A stretch of DNA of 64,000 nt. Origin: Burkholderia ubonensis (GTDB lineage Bacteria > Pseudomonadota > Gammaproteobacteria > Burkholderiales > Burkholderiaceae). The notes beneath the pieces were generated by a model that was given only the letters and a program-made list of their open reading frames with translations, was not told where the DNA came from and made no database searches. Made by a program: the position numbers and the translations under genes. The stretch spans positions 310,001-374,000 of the forward strand of contig NZ_CP013421.1 of NCBI RefSeq assembly GCF_001718695.1, written 5' to 3'. How positions within the stretch are numbered: position 1 is the stretch's first letter; every line of letters starts with the position of its first letter. Positions 1 through 9,100 of the stretch are shown here, piece by piece.

Positions 1-284
1 CCCACCACGCGCCCCTGCCGGGCAGCCCGTCGCGCCCCGCTATCACGGTGCAGCCACGAGCGCTTCCGAGTTCGGTATGCCAACCCGGTCGCCATCGCAT
101 ACACGAGTGTCACGAACGCAACGGTCACCACCGTCGTAAGCGCAAGTCGCTGCCATCCCGAGATACGGTTCATCGTCGGCCACACCATCTCCAACAGACC
201 CACCATCATCGTCATCGCGCACGTCATCGCGCCTGCACCAAACACGTTGGCCACAAAGCGGTCGGTGCTATCAAACGACCTCAC
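1..284 (-). CDS. Partial small membrane protein, C-terminus outside the window
   Basis: An open frame reads leftwards from a GTG at 284-282 to the window edge, giving at least 94 residues. The start is supported by an AAGGAGG ribosome binding site just upstream, and the gene begins 13 nt after the stop of the isomerase gene, so it looks like the last visible member of the same operon. Two hydrophobic stretches are visible, roughly residues 11-36 and 51-75, followed by a basic Arg-rich tail, so an inner-membrane protein with two helices is likely. I do not recognise the family. Its place in the adhesin operon suggests a role in envelope assembly, but this is only context. Confidence 0.55.
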   Translation of the reverse strand, partial: MRSFDSTDRFVANVFGAGAMTCAMTMMVGLLEMVWPTMNRISGWQRLALTTVVTVAFVTLVYAMATGLAYRTRKRSWLHRDSGARRAARQGRVV

Positions 285-297
285 CCCGCCTCCTTAA

Positions 298-1149
298 TCA
301 CCGGACGATCCGGGCGTGCTCGGCGAGTCCCGCCACGAGCCGCTCGAAGGCTGCATTGCGGCCCCGGGCTTCGAGGAACTTCCGCACGCCGGGCGCCGCC
401 ACGTCGTAGCTCGGTGTCTGCGTCGGTCGGCTTGCTTCGAGCTTGACGATCACGAACTGCCCTGCCACTGCGATCGGCGTCGAGCTCACGTGGCCTGGCT
501 GCAGGCGAGCGATTTCCTGCGCGATCGGCAGCGCCACCCCCATCGTTTTCCCCTCGGCGGGCGGCGTCTTAAAGCTCACCCAGGGCAACGCTCCGCCAGC
601 CTCGCGCGTGCTATCCATGCTGGTCTCGCGCGCCACCTCGTCAAACGCGACCCCGGCTTTCAGCTTCTCGAGCACACCGGCGGCGCTCGCCGCATCCCGC
701 ACCGCGATGATCCGCGTCTGATACTCGCGCGGGCCTTGCTCCGCGACCATCGCGTCGTAGGCCGACTTGACCTGTGCATCCGTGACGGCTGGCACCTGCA
801 GATGGCGCTCCAGGTACAGCCGGTTCTCGGCGTTCACGCGCGTCGTTCCCGTCAACCCCGCGACCGTCGGCGCACGGTCCAGGCCTTCGCCAAGCGCCGC
901 CTGCCGAACCAGTTCGCGCCCGATGAGCCCGCGCACGGCAACCTCGCGCATTTCTGGACTGTCGGGCAAGTGCGTCTTGGCCAGCACGTCGTCCACCTCG
1001 CCGCGCACGATCGGCACGTCGTTCACCAGCGCGACCGTGCCCGTCGGCAATGCCACCTGCGCCGACGCGGATGATTCCGCGGCGCGCCCCATTGCGGCGG
1101 CCAGACACCCCACCAGCATCCAGCCGGCCATGTACGCTCTGTGTTTCAT
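298..1149 (-). CDS. Periplasmic peptidyl-prolyl cis-trans isomerase, PpiC/parvulin type
   Basis: The 283-residue protein begins with a cleavable signal peptide (basic MKHR, then a hydrophobic stretch to about residue 23). A SurA/PpiC-like chaperone segment (VNDVPIVRGEVDD, about residues 42-54) comes first. A rotamase-like domain follows around residues 140-245, with family spacing such as LKAGVAFDEVARETSMD, GGALPWV and LQPGHVSSTPI. Such proteins catalyse proline isomerisation and help outer-membrane proteins fold in the periplasm. It starts 4 nt after the stop of the preceding DUF2827 gene and is clearly co-transcribed. The likely client is the giant autotransporter encoded upstream in the same series. 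Family assignment is firm; the client is inferred. Confidence 0.85.
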   Translation of the reverse strand: MKHRAYMAGWMLVGCLAAAMGRAAESSASAQVALPTGTVALVNDVPIVRGEVDDVLAKTHLPDSPEMREVAVRGLIGRELVRQAALGEGLDRAPTVAGLTGTTRVNAENRLYLERHLQVPAVTDAQVKSAYDAMVAEQGPREYQTRIIAVRDAASAAGVLEKLKAGVAFDEVARETSMDSTREAGGALPWVSFKTPPAEGKTMGVALPIAQEIARLQPGHVSSTPIAVAGQFVIVKLEASRPTQTPSYDVAAPGVRKFLEARGRNAAFERLVAGLAEHARIVR

Positions 1150-1153
1150 TGAT

Positions 1154-2296
1154 TTATCCCCTGAATAAGCCTGCGAGTAACTGATCGTATTGCGCGACCA
1201 CCTTCGGGTTCGTGGCCAAGAAACCGCCGATCACCTCGCGCTGGCGGGTGCGGTAGTCCTGCCACTGCTCGTCGTGGCGCGTGAGCGCCGTGACCAACTG
1301 CCGTGCGCCGGCCTCCACGTCGTTGCCCTGGTAGAAGTACCCCAGTCCCGCGCACAGCTGCGCGTTGTGCACGAGCGCGTAGCCGTTCCAGCACACGTCG
1401 AAGTAGTAGTAGTTCAGCGCGAGGCCCCACTGGTGCGAGATCACAACGTCGGTCAGCTCGCTCAGAAACTGGGGCGTCTCATAGCGGCCGACGAAGCTCG
1501 CCTTGTGCTCGCGCACCAGATCCAGGTACTGCATCACGCCGATGAACTCAGGGCTGCCGAGCGCCAGCCAGTCGGCATTGGTCACGTGCACGTGCGCGAT
1601 CTGCGCGCCAACGCGCCGGTACGCTTGCTCCGCGATCAACAGCGGGTACAGGCAGAATTTCATCACATCGATGTTTGGCTCCATAATCGACAGCCGCTTC
1701 GGTCCAGCATGGGGTCGGTATTGCCCCCCGTTCGGCAGGTTCACGGTGCGTGCATCCAGACACATCGGGTCCCATACGAACGGCACCTGGTGCACCGGCT
1801 TGCGCCGCAGCGTCTGGAAAAAGTGGGCGCTTGTCTCCATCACCTGAGGGATCACCCACACCTGGTCGTAGCACTGGTTGATGAAGACCTGATCGGTCAT
1901 GCGGCGCCTGAAGATCATCGCCTCCATCATCTGCACGTACTCAGGTCCGCAGCAGTAGCTCACTACCCGTGCGCCGCGAGACTGCAGGTACTTGCACTGC
2001 GCTTCGTTGATCTGCCCGCCCAGCTCGACGAGCACGTCCAGATCGTCCTTGGCCGCCTCGAACGGCTTGACCGGGAACTGCGTCAGATCCCACGGCAGCT
2101 GCGGCGTGATCGCCACCTGCGTGGTGTTCACCAGACACACCGCATGCTTGAGCGGCGAGTGCTGGAACACACGCATCAGGTACAGCGCGTTCTGCTTAAT
2201 GCCGTTGACCCACAGGCTTTCGGCTTCGTTGTGCAGTCCGATCGTGATACCGATGCGCAAGGCACGCGGGTGTTGTCGTTGTTGTTGACCATTCAT
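1154..2296 (-). CDS. DUF2827 family protein, putative glycosyltransferase (copy 3)
   Basis: This 380-residue protein is the third DUF2827 paralogue of the operon. The ATG at 2296 overlaps the TGA of the secreted hypothetical protein (ATGA), which fixes the start against longer in-frame alternatives. Motifs shared with the two paralogues are an N-terminal GITIGLHNEAESLWVNGIKQN, a central VPFVWDP, IMEPNIDVMKF, and near the C-terminus SHQWGLALNYYYFDVCWNGY followed by ALVHN. The family is uncharacterised. The two-lobed layout and the late E/N-rich and ALVHN motifs remind me of GT-B glycosyltransferases, but this is inference. No signal peptide is seen, so it should act in the cytoplasm. Confidence 0.75.
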   Translation of the reverse strand: MNGQQQRQHPRALRIGITIGLHNEAESLWVNGIKQNALYLMRVFQHSPLKHAVCLVNTTQVAITPQLPWDLTQFPVKPFEAAKDDLDVLVELGGQINEAQCKYLQSRGARVVSYCCGPEYVQMMEAMIFRRRMTDQVFINQCYDQVWVIPQVMETSAHFFQTLRRKPVHQVPFVWDPMCLDARTVNLPNGGQYRPHAGPKRLSIMEPNIDVMKFCLYPLLIAEQAYRRVGAQIAHVHVTNADWLALGSPEFIGVMQYLDLVREHKASFVGRYETPQFLSELTDVVISHQWGLALNYYYFDVCWNGYALVHNAQLCAGLGYFYQGNDVEAGARQLVTALTRHDEQWQDYRTRQREVIGGFLATNPKVVAQYDQLLAGLFRG

Positions 2297-2919
2297 CGCG
2301 AGACACCCCAGGAAAATTGAACTTGGCGCCGCACGATCACACACGACGGCGGTGCCTCGACGAGGGTCACTGTTTCGCGCGAATGGTGCGGATCCACATA
2401 CACCGTCACGCCGCGCACCAGTGCGGCGGCCTGATATCCGGTCAACTCCGCACGTGCCACCTCGCGGCACGCAAGCGGCGCACTCGAGATGCGTTCGGCA
2501 AGGATCGTGCAGCCGCCTTGCAAGGCGGGCGAAGTCGTCAGCGACAGGATCGCTGACGACTCCCGGTACTCGATACCCGATAACGAAAAAAACGGCGCCC
2601 CGTCCGGATTGCTGCGGTCCCAGTCGAGAACCACGTCCTGACGCTGTGCGTTGACAAAGGCGCGGCTCGCCACCGCGTCGATCGCGCCCGCGCAGCGCCG
2701 GATGCCGATTGCGTGCGCCGCGCGCCCCAGCACCGTCGCCGGCGTGGTCGCGACGCTCGTGGGCGGCGTTGGTGTTGGCGTAGGCGTCGCCGCACCGTCG
2801 CCAGCCAGACCCTGCGCATGGGCGAGCACGCTCGCCGCGACCGCCGCGCTCACCAGCGATGCCCTGATGGCCGGCCCGACACCCCGCACGAGCCCGTGTC
2901 GTTTCATCGCGGTACTCAT
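2293..2919 (-). CDS. Secreted hypothetical protein between DUF2827 genes
   Basis: This is a 208-residue protein with an N-terminal signal-like segment (basic MKRHGLVRGV then Ala-rich residues up to AHAQG). A Thr/Pro-rich linker (PTPTPTPPTS) follows, then a folded region with several Cys residues (RRCAGAID, GGCTILAE, LACREV, PSCVIV). It overlaps its upstream DUF2827 neighbour by ATGA at 2919-2916 and its downstream one by ATGA at 2296-2293, so it is translationally coupled to both. I do not recognise the family. The paired cysteines and the linker suggest a periplasmic or surface protein that serves the adhesin system. Confidence 0.7.
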   Translation of the reverse strand: MSTAMKRHGLVRGVGPAIRASLVSAAVAASVLAHAQGLAGDGAATPTPTPTPPTSVATTPATVLGRAAHAIGIRRCAGAIDAVASRAFVNAQRQDVVLDWDRSNPDGAPFFSLSGIEYRESSAILSLTTSPALQGGCTILAERISSAPLACREVARAELTGYQAAALVRGVTVYVDPHHSRETVTLVEAPPSCVIVRRQVQFSWGVSR

Positions 2920-4037
2920 TCGTATAACTCGGCAATGGCCGCCCCGTATTGAGCGACGTTGCTTTCAGCGAGCGGGTCCAGTGTCGCGAGAAACTGGCGC
3001 GCCTCATCTCGATACCGGACGAGGTCCACATCGTGTTCGGCAAACGCACGCCGCAGCGCGAGCGCTCCATCTTCGCAGTCGAAATCGGCGTAGCGGTAGC
3101 CACACCCGCTCAGGAACGCCGAGTTGTGGATCAGCGCATAGCCGCCGTACAGCGCCTCGTAGTACACATAGTTTTGGGCGTTCTCCCAGTGGTGCGCGAC
3201 GATCGCGTCGGCCTGCCGGTTTAGGATCTCGTAGATCGGCACGCGCGGCTCGAACGTCGCGCGGCCGTGATTGACCAAGTCCAGGCTGCGTGCGAATCCC
3301 GCGAACTGCGCGTCGTCCTTCAGGTGCAATGTGTTGAACACGCGCAGGTGCTCGATGAACGACGGATCCTGGCGATGCGCGAGATCCGCGAGCAGCATCG
3401 GCACGTGCGATGTCTTGACCATGCAGATGTTCGGCTCCAGAATCGCAAGCCGCCAGCGCGCGCGCCCGGGCGCATAGCCGAAGCCTTCATTACCCGACGA
3501 TGCGAGCGTGCGCTCGAGCAGCGCCGGGCTCCAGAGGTGTTGCATCGCTCGCACCGGCGCGCGCAGCGCTGCCCCGTAATACGAGGCACAGCTGCGCTCG
3601 AACGCCGGCAGCGTCCAGATCGCGCTGTATGGCGTGCCCGAGGCGAGCATGCCGTGCGGCAGGTCGAACATCATCCGCTCGATGTCGATCACATAATCGT
3701 TGGCAACGCGCATGCCGATCACATGGCCACCGCGTGCGCAAAAAGCGCGTGCCCAATCCGGATTCAGTTGCGCGGACAGTTCGATGACCACGTCGAGTTC
3801 CATGCGCGCGGTTTCCAGGTCGATCACTGGCGCGGGCGAATGCTCCAGAAAAGCCTGGGCCTCGTGGGGCTCGCCGTCGCCGCCATTGACCAGCACCACC
3901 GAGTCAATGAGCGGCGAGCGCTGCAGCAGTTGTGCGAGGAAATAGCAGTTCTGGAAGATGCCGTTTTCCCAGATCGACTGGTGGCCTTTGCGCAAAAAAA
4001 TCGTCACCCCAATCTTCAGTCGTTTGGTCACGCTCAT
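2916..4037 (-). CDS. DUF2827 family protein, putative glycosyltransferase (copy 2)
   Basis: This 373-residue paralogue starts at the ATG at 4037, which overlaps the stop of copy 1 (ATGA). An in-frame ATG 45 nt upstream is rejected because it lies well inside the preceding gene. Shared family signatures are GVTIFLRKGHQSIWENGIFQ, HLWSPALLER in place of the VPYLWDP block, ILEPNICMVKTSHVP, and HHWENAQNYVYYEALYGGYA leading to LIHNS. The WEN..QN block recurs at both ends of the family, which may reflect an internal structural symmetry. Cytoplasmic, no signal peptide. Function unknown; a sugar transferase acting on the adhesin stalk is a reasonable guess from context. Confidence 0.75.
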   Translation of the reverse strand: MSVTKRLKIGVTIFLRKGHQSIWENGIFQNCYFLAQLLQRSPLIDSVVLVNGGDGEPHEAQAFLEHSPAPVIDLETARMELDVVIELSAQLNPDWARAFCARGGHVIGMRVANDYVIDIERMMFDLPHGMLASGTPYSAIWTLPAFERSCASYYGAALRAPVRAMQHLWSPALLERTLASSGNEGFGYAPGRARWRLAILEPNICMVKTSHVPMLLADLAHRQDPSFIEHLRVFNTLHLKDDAQFAGFARSLDLVNHGRATFEPRVPIYEILNRQADAIVAHHWENAQNYVYYEALYGGYALIHNSAFLSGCGYRYADFDCEDGALALRRAFAEHDVDLVRYRDEARQFLATLDPLAESNVAQYGAAIAELYE

Positions 4038-5167
4038 CGTGCGCCCTCCTGGGCTGTCCGCCCCACCAGGTGCAGCAGGCATTGCGCATAGGCGATACGG
4101 TTCGCGCGCGTCTGGCTGGACAGCGCGGAGAGAAACGCGCGCGATCGGTGCCGATAATGGCTAAGTTGGTCGTCGTGATCGCTCGCCGCGCTCACCAGCT
4201 GCGACGCGCCTTGCTCGATATCCGAGTCCGGGTAGTAGTAGCCCAGCTCTGCAATCCACGGCGCGTTGTGAATCAACGGATAGTCGCCATACAGCGCGTC
4301 CAGATACAAAATGTTCTGGTCGTTATGCCATTGGTGGCTCACGACCGCGTTGGCGAACTGGCTCATGTAACCTACAAAATCGTGTCGTTGGTCCAGTTGA
4401 AGTTTGTTGTCGCGGGCAAGCTCCAGCGAGCGAGTGAGAAATTCGAAGGTCGGATGACGCTGCATCTGCACGCTATTGAGCACGTGCACGCGCGACACCG
4501 ACTCAGGCTCAGCCCGGGCGGCGGCCTCGCACACCAGCAGTGGGATCGCGCAGTTCTTGACCACCGAAATGTTCGGCTCAAAGATCGCCACCCGCAGGCC
4601 GCGTTCGTGCTCCTGCCGCGCCTGATAGCCGAAGTGCAGGCCCGCGCGCTCGATCTCGGCGGCCCGTTGTTCGACGAATACCGGATCCCACAGATACGGC
4701 ACTTCGATCACCGGGCAGCGGTGCAACGTGCGCAGCATCGGCGCGAAATCCCGGTCCTTCGACAGGATCCAGATCGCGTCGCACCGGTTCGCGCGCGTGA
4801 AATAACCCGAGCGCTTGAAAACTGACGGCTCGATCAGTCCGACGTACGGCTGGCCGCAGCAGAAGAACACCACGCGCTTGCCGCGTGCGCGCAGATAGTC
4901 CAGCCACTCAACGTCCAGGCCGCCGCCCATCTCGATGGCCACGTCGATGCACTCCGTCGCCTCGCGCATCGGTATCAGCCGAAGCGGCTGGCCACCGTCT
5001 TGCGCGTTGGCCGCCACACTCGTCTGGTCACCGCAGTTGAGCAGCACTACGTCCGTCACAAACGGCAGCGCCCTCAAGAGCCGCGCCAGGAAGAAAACAT
5101 TCTGGCCGAGCCCGTTCTCCCAAATGTTCTGACCTGCATGGGTCAGTATGGATATGCCGATTCGCAT
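4034..5167 (-). CDS. DUF2827 family protein, putative glycosyltransferase (copy 1)
   Basis: This 377-residue protein is the first gene of the DUF2827 block and begins MRIGISILTHAGQNIWENGL. Signature blocks are VPYLWDP, VAIFEPNISVVKN, and VVSHQWHNDQNILYLDALYG ending PLIHN. About 190 nt separate it from the OmpA-like gene upstream, and no other gene fits there. The three DUF2827 copies are clearly diverged from each other outside these motifs, so they are old paralogues with perhaps different acceptor or sugar specificities rather than a recent duplication. Identification as DUF2827 is fairly firm; the enzymatic role is inferred. Confidence 0.75.
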   Translation of the reverse strand: MRIGISILTHAGQNIWENGLGQNVFFLARLLRALPFVTDVVLLNCGDQTSVAANAQDGGQPLRLIPMREATECIDVAIEMGGGLDVEWLDYLRARGKRVVFFCCGQPYVGLIEPSVFKRSGYFTRANRCDAIWILSKDRDFAPMLRTLHRCPVIEVPYLWDPVFVEQRAAEIERAGLHFGYQARQEHERGLRVAIFEPNISVVKNCAIPLLVCEAAARAEPESVSRVHVLNSVQMQRHPTFEFLTRSLELARDNKLQLDQRHDFVGYMSQFANAVVSHQWHNDQNILYLDALYGDYPLIHNAPWIAELGYYYPDSDIEQGASQLVSAASDHDDQLSHYRHRSRAFLSALSSQTRANRIAYAQCLLHLVGRTAQEGAR

Positions 5168-5355
5168 CGCCTGTTATCGCCTCGTGATCATGCTCGATTG
5201 CCCGGCGGTGGTCCGCCGTGATTCCCCGTTTTCCCCGTAAAAAGGAGGAGAGAGCCGAGCATGGCCAACCCTCTCCCCAAAAGCGGCAACCGCAGAACGC
5301 GTGGATTAACGGGGGAGTAATCCAGCGCACGAGGACGCGGTTGCCCAGGCCACTC

Positions 5356-6051
5356 TTAGCGTTGATCCAACTGAATCTCCACGCGTCGGTTCTTCGCACG
5401 CCCCTCGACCGTGTCATTCGAGGCCACCGGGTCGGCCTTGCCGTAGCCGTGTGCGGCGTACCGCTGTGCCTGCAGGCCGTGATCACGCAGATAGGCCGCC
5501 ACCGTCTCCGCCCGGTGCTGCGACAGGTTCAGGTTGTAGGCGTCGGAGCCGCGCGAGTCCGTGTAGCCCTTGACCGTCACCAGCGCGAACGTCGCGCCGC
5601 TCGCGTCCGACACGAGTTTGTCCAGCTTCGCGCGCGCTTCCGGACGCAACGTCCACTTCGCGGTATCGAAGTTCGCGTCGCCGCCGAGCACCACCTTCGC
5701 CGGCGGCGGTGGCGGAGGAGGCGGCACCGGCACCGGAACCGGGGCCACCACCGGCGGCGGCGCCGACGGCACGCCGCACTGGAATGTCAGGATCCGCGTG
5801 TTGGGCTTTCCGTCCGACGTCGAGCCCAGCGGCGCAGCGTCCTCGAGCGCGCGCACCGGTTGATTGCCGCAGATCTCCTCGGCCTTCTTGTGGCAAGTGC
5901 CCTGCCCCTCGAAGATGCCGTAGCAATCCACCCGGTAAGCCTGCTCGCCGTTGGCCAGCCGCAGCGAGTACGCGTTGAAGGTCGGCCCCGACGCGGAACA
6001 GCCCGCAAGCACGGCCGCGCTCAGTAAAACCACTTTTGTTCTTTGCAACAT
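5356..6051 (-). CDS. OmpA-family peptidoglycan-binding lipoprotein
   Basis: This is a 231-residue lipoprotein. The start at 6051 (MLQRTKVVLL) places a lipobox LAGC at residues 14-17; a longer start 36 nt upstream would push the signal peptide inward. A middle region with Cys pairs leads into a Pro-rich linker (about 100-120), then a C-terminal OmpA domain. The domain shows VKGYTDSRGSDAYNLNLSQH and GRAKNRRVEIQL, the usual diaminopimelate-binding signature, so it should tether the outer membrane to peptidoglycan. It lies 90 nt downstream of the autotransporter in the same direction. A supporting role in anchoring the adhesin is likely. Confidence 0.9.
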   Translation of the reverse strand: MLQRTKVVLLSAAVLAGCSASGPTFNAYSLRLANGEQAYRVDCYGIFEGQGTCHKKAEEICGNQPVRALEDAAPLGSTSDGKPNTRILTFQCGVPSAPPPVVAPVPVPVPPPPPPPPAKVVLGGDANFDTAKWTLRPEARAKLDKLVSDASGATFALVTVKGYTDSRGSDAYNLNLSQHRAETVAAYLRDHGLQAQRYAAHGYGKADPVASNDTVEGRAKNRRVEIQLDQR

Positions 6052-6104
6052 GTCGTACCTCGTCTTCTGTTTGATAGCCAATTGCAATGGCAGAAGGTGC
6101 CTAG

Positions 6105-6132
6105 CGCGCCCGGCCCCGAAGGACCGGGCGCG
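6105..6132 (-). promoter_or_regulatory. Intercistronic GC-rich hairpin between adhesin and OmpA genes
   Basis: The arms CGCGCCCGG and CCGGGCGCG pair perfectly, extended by two more pairs around a small loop. There is no T-tract, so it is less likely a terminator than an RNA-stabilising or attenuating hairpin at the 3' end of the adhesin message. Confidence 0.45.
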
Positions 6133-6141
6133 TTCAGCCGA

Positions 6142-9100
6142 TTACCACTGGTAGCCGATACCCACCCCGAAGGTCGTGCCGGAGCCGCTCAAGCTCGCCC
6201 CGCCACGCAACTTCAGGTTGTCGGTCAACCGAGCCGTGAACCCGATCGCCGCCGCGGCATACCCTTGATAACTGCCGCTACCGATACCGATCATGAACGA
6301 CTTGCCCAGATCCACGTCCGGGATCATGGTCAGCGCCACCGCACCTGCCACGCCCGAGTAGGCCTTGCGGGCCACCGAGCCGATGTCGTTACGCACTGAG
6401 TTCAGCTGCGACATGTTCACGCCGTCGGTCGGGTTCACACCCGGGGCCACGTTCGTGAGACGCCGCTCGTTGCCGGCCGAACCCAGCGACACCGTGTTGG
6501 CTTCGCTAGCCACGGAACCAGAGCCGAGCGCGACGGAGTTCGGCGCGGACGCTGTGGCGTTCTGGCCGAGCGCTACACTACCCACGCCTGTACCCAGTGC
6601 ATTCGCACCGATCACCGTGGCGCCGTTGGCGGACGCATTCGCACCGTGACCGACCGCCAGGCTGTCGGTACCCGATGCGCTGGCAGCTACCCCAGCGGCC
6701 AGCGCGTTCACACCCGTCGCGCCGTCGTTGTTGTAGTTCGCCTGCTGCACGCCGTTGTCGTTCACGCCGTAGTAGTGCGTCTTGCTCGACGAAATCACCG
6801 TCGACAGCGACACAAAGCCCGTCGACGTCGAAGTCGACAGCGAAGACACCGTGCTGTTGGTCGTCGACAAGCCCGTGGAGAGCGAGCTCACACCGGTCGA
6901 CAGCGAGCTGGTCGTCGTCGACGTCGAGGTCGACAGCGACGCCACCGCGCTGGTGCTGGTGCTGAACGTGGTCGACAGCGACGCAACCGTGCTGTTGGTC
7001 GTCGACAGGCCGGTGGACAGCGAGCCGATGCCGGTCGAAGTCGACGTGGACAGCGAGGACACGTTGCTGTTGGTGGTAGACAGCCCCGTCGACAGCGAGC
7101 TGACGCCCGTGGACAGCGAACTGACCGTCGTCGAGGTCGACGTCGACAGCGAGGACACCGTGCTGTTGGTCGTCGACAGTCCCGTCGACAGCGAGCTGAT
7201 GCCCGTGGACAGCGAACTGACGCTGGTCGAAGTGGACGTCGAAAGACTGCCGATCGCCTCGTTCGTCGCGTACAGCTGGCTTCCGTTGATGGCATCCGTG
7301 CTGGTTGCGCTCACCCGGCCGGCCGCCACGTTGGTGATCTGACGCTCCGCACCCGGCGCGCCGACGCTCACCACGCTCGTCGGGCTGGTGCCGGCGTAGC
7401 TGTAGGTCACGCCACCGATCGTGCCGGTTGCGGTCGGATTGGCCACCGCCGTGACCGACCCGGCACCCAGCGCCACCGCACCTGCCAGCGACGCATTCGC
7501 ACCGTTGCCGATCGCTACGCTATCCGCACCCGAGGCCGAGGCATTGGTGCCCGCGGCCAGCGCGTTCAGACCCGTCGCGCCATCATTGGCGTAGTTACCT
7601 TGCTGCACGCCGTTGTCGTTCACGCTGTAGTAGTGCGTCTTGCTCGTCGACACCACCGTGCTCAACTGCGACACGTTGACTGCGTCCGTGCCCGCCGTAC
7701 CGGCCGCCACGTTGTGAATCTGCGTCGGCGTGCCACCCGGGTTGAGCGTCACACTGTTGTAGTTCACTGTGCCGTCCGGGTTGGTGTCGTACTTCACCGT
7801 CTGGCTACCCAGCGTGCTGACCGTGGTCGAAACCGACGCGATACCCGTCGAGCTCGATGTGGACAGCGAGGACACGTTGCTGTTGGTGGTCGACAGACCC
7901 GTGGACAGCGATGCGACATTGCTGTTGGTCGTGGACAGACCGGTCGACAGCGAGGCCACATTGCTGTTGGTCGTGGACAGACCAGTCGACAGAGACGCCA
8001 CATTGCTATTGGTGGTGGACAGGCCTGTCGAGAGCGAGCTCACACCCGTGGACAGCGAGCTGGCCGTCGTCGACGCGGAAGTCGACAGCGAAGTGACCGT
8101 GCTGTTGGTGGTGGACAAGCCCGTCGAGAGCGAGCTGGCCGTCGTCGATGTCGAGGTCGACAGCGACGCCACATTGCTGTTCGTCGTGCTCAGACCCGTG
8201 GACAGCGAGCTGGCCGTCGTCGACGTCGAGGTCGACAGCGACGCCACATTGCTGTTCGTCGTCGACAGCCCAGTGGACAGCGAGCTGATGCCCGTCGAGG
8301 CCGAAGTGGACAGGCTGCCGATCGCCGTGTTGGTCGCGAACAGCTGCGAACCATTGATGGCATCGGTGCTCGTCGCACTGACCTGACCCGCGGCCAAGTT
8401 GGTGATCTGGCGTTCCGCGCCCGGCGCACCCACGCTCACCACGCTCGTCGGCGTAGCGCCTGCGAATGTGTAGGCCGTGCCGCCAATCGTGGTACCCGCC
8501 GTCGGCACCGGTGCCGCCGTGACGGAGCCCGAACCCAGCGCCACGTCGTTGGCGTTGGTTGCCACCGCGCTTTGTCCCAGTGCCACGGCCCCGGCTTGAC
8601 CAGCCACCGAGGTATTGCCCAGTGCCACTGCCCCATCGCCATTGGCCTGGTTCAGGTTACCAACCGCCACTGCACCGTTGCCCAACGCCCTGTTGTTGGC
8701 ACCTGCCGCGAACGCACCCGTTCCGACTGCCACGTTCGGGTCACCGATGGCCACCGCACCGTCGCCGCTCGCGGTGTTGCCCACCCCGATCGACACGGCC
8801 TTGCCACCCATCGCGGTCGCATTGTTGCCGACAGCAACGGCGCCACCAGAACTGGCGTACGCGCCATCGCCGACTGCAACGCTGCTGGTACCGGACGCCG
8901 AGGCGTTGGTTCCCGCAGCCAGCGCGTTGACACCGGTGGCGCCATCGTTGTTGTAGTTCGCTTGCTGCACGCCGTTGTCGTTGACGCTGTAGTAATGCGT
9001 CTTGTTGGCTGCTACCACCGTGCTCAGTTGCGACACGTTGACGGCGTCCGTAGCGGCGGTGCCTGCTTCGACGTTGTGGATCTGCGCAGCGGTCCCACCC

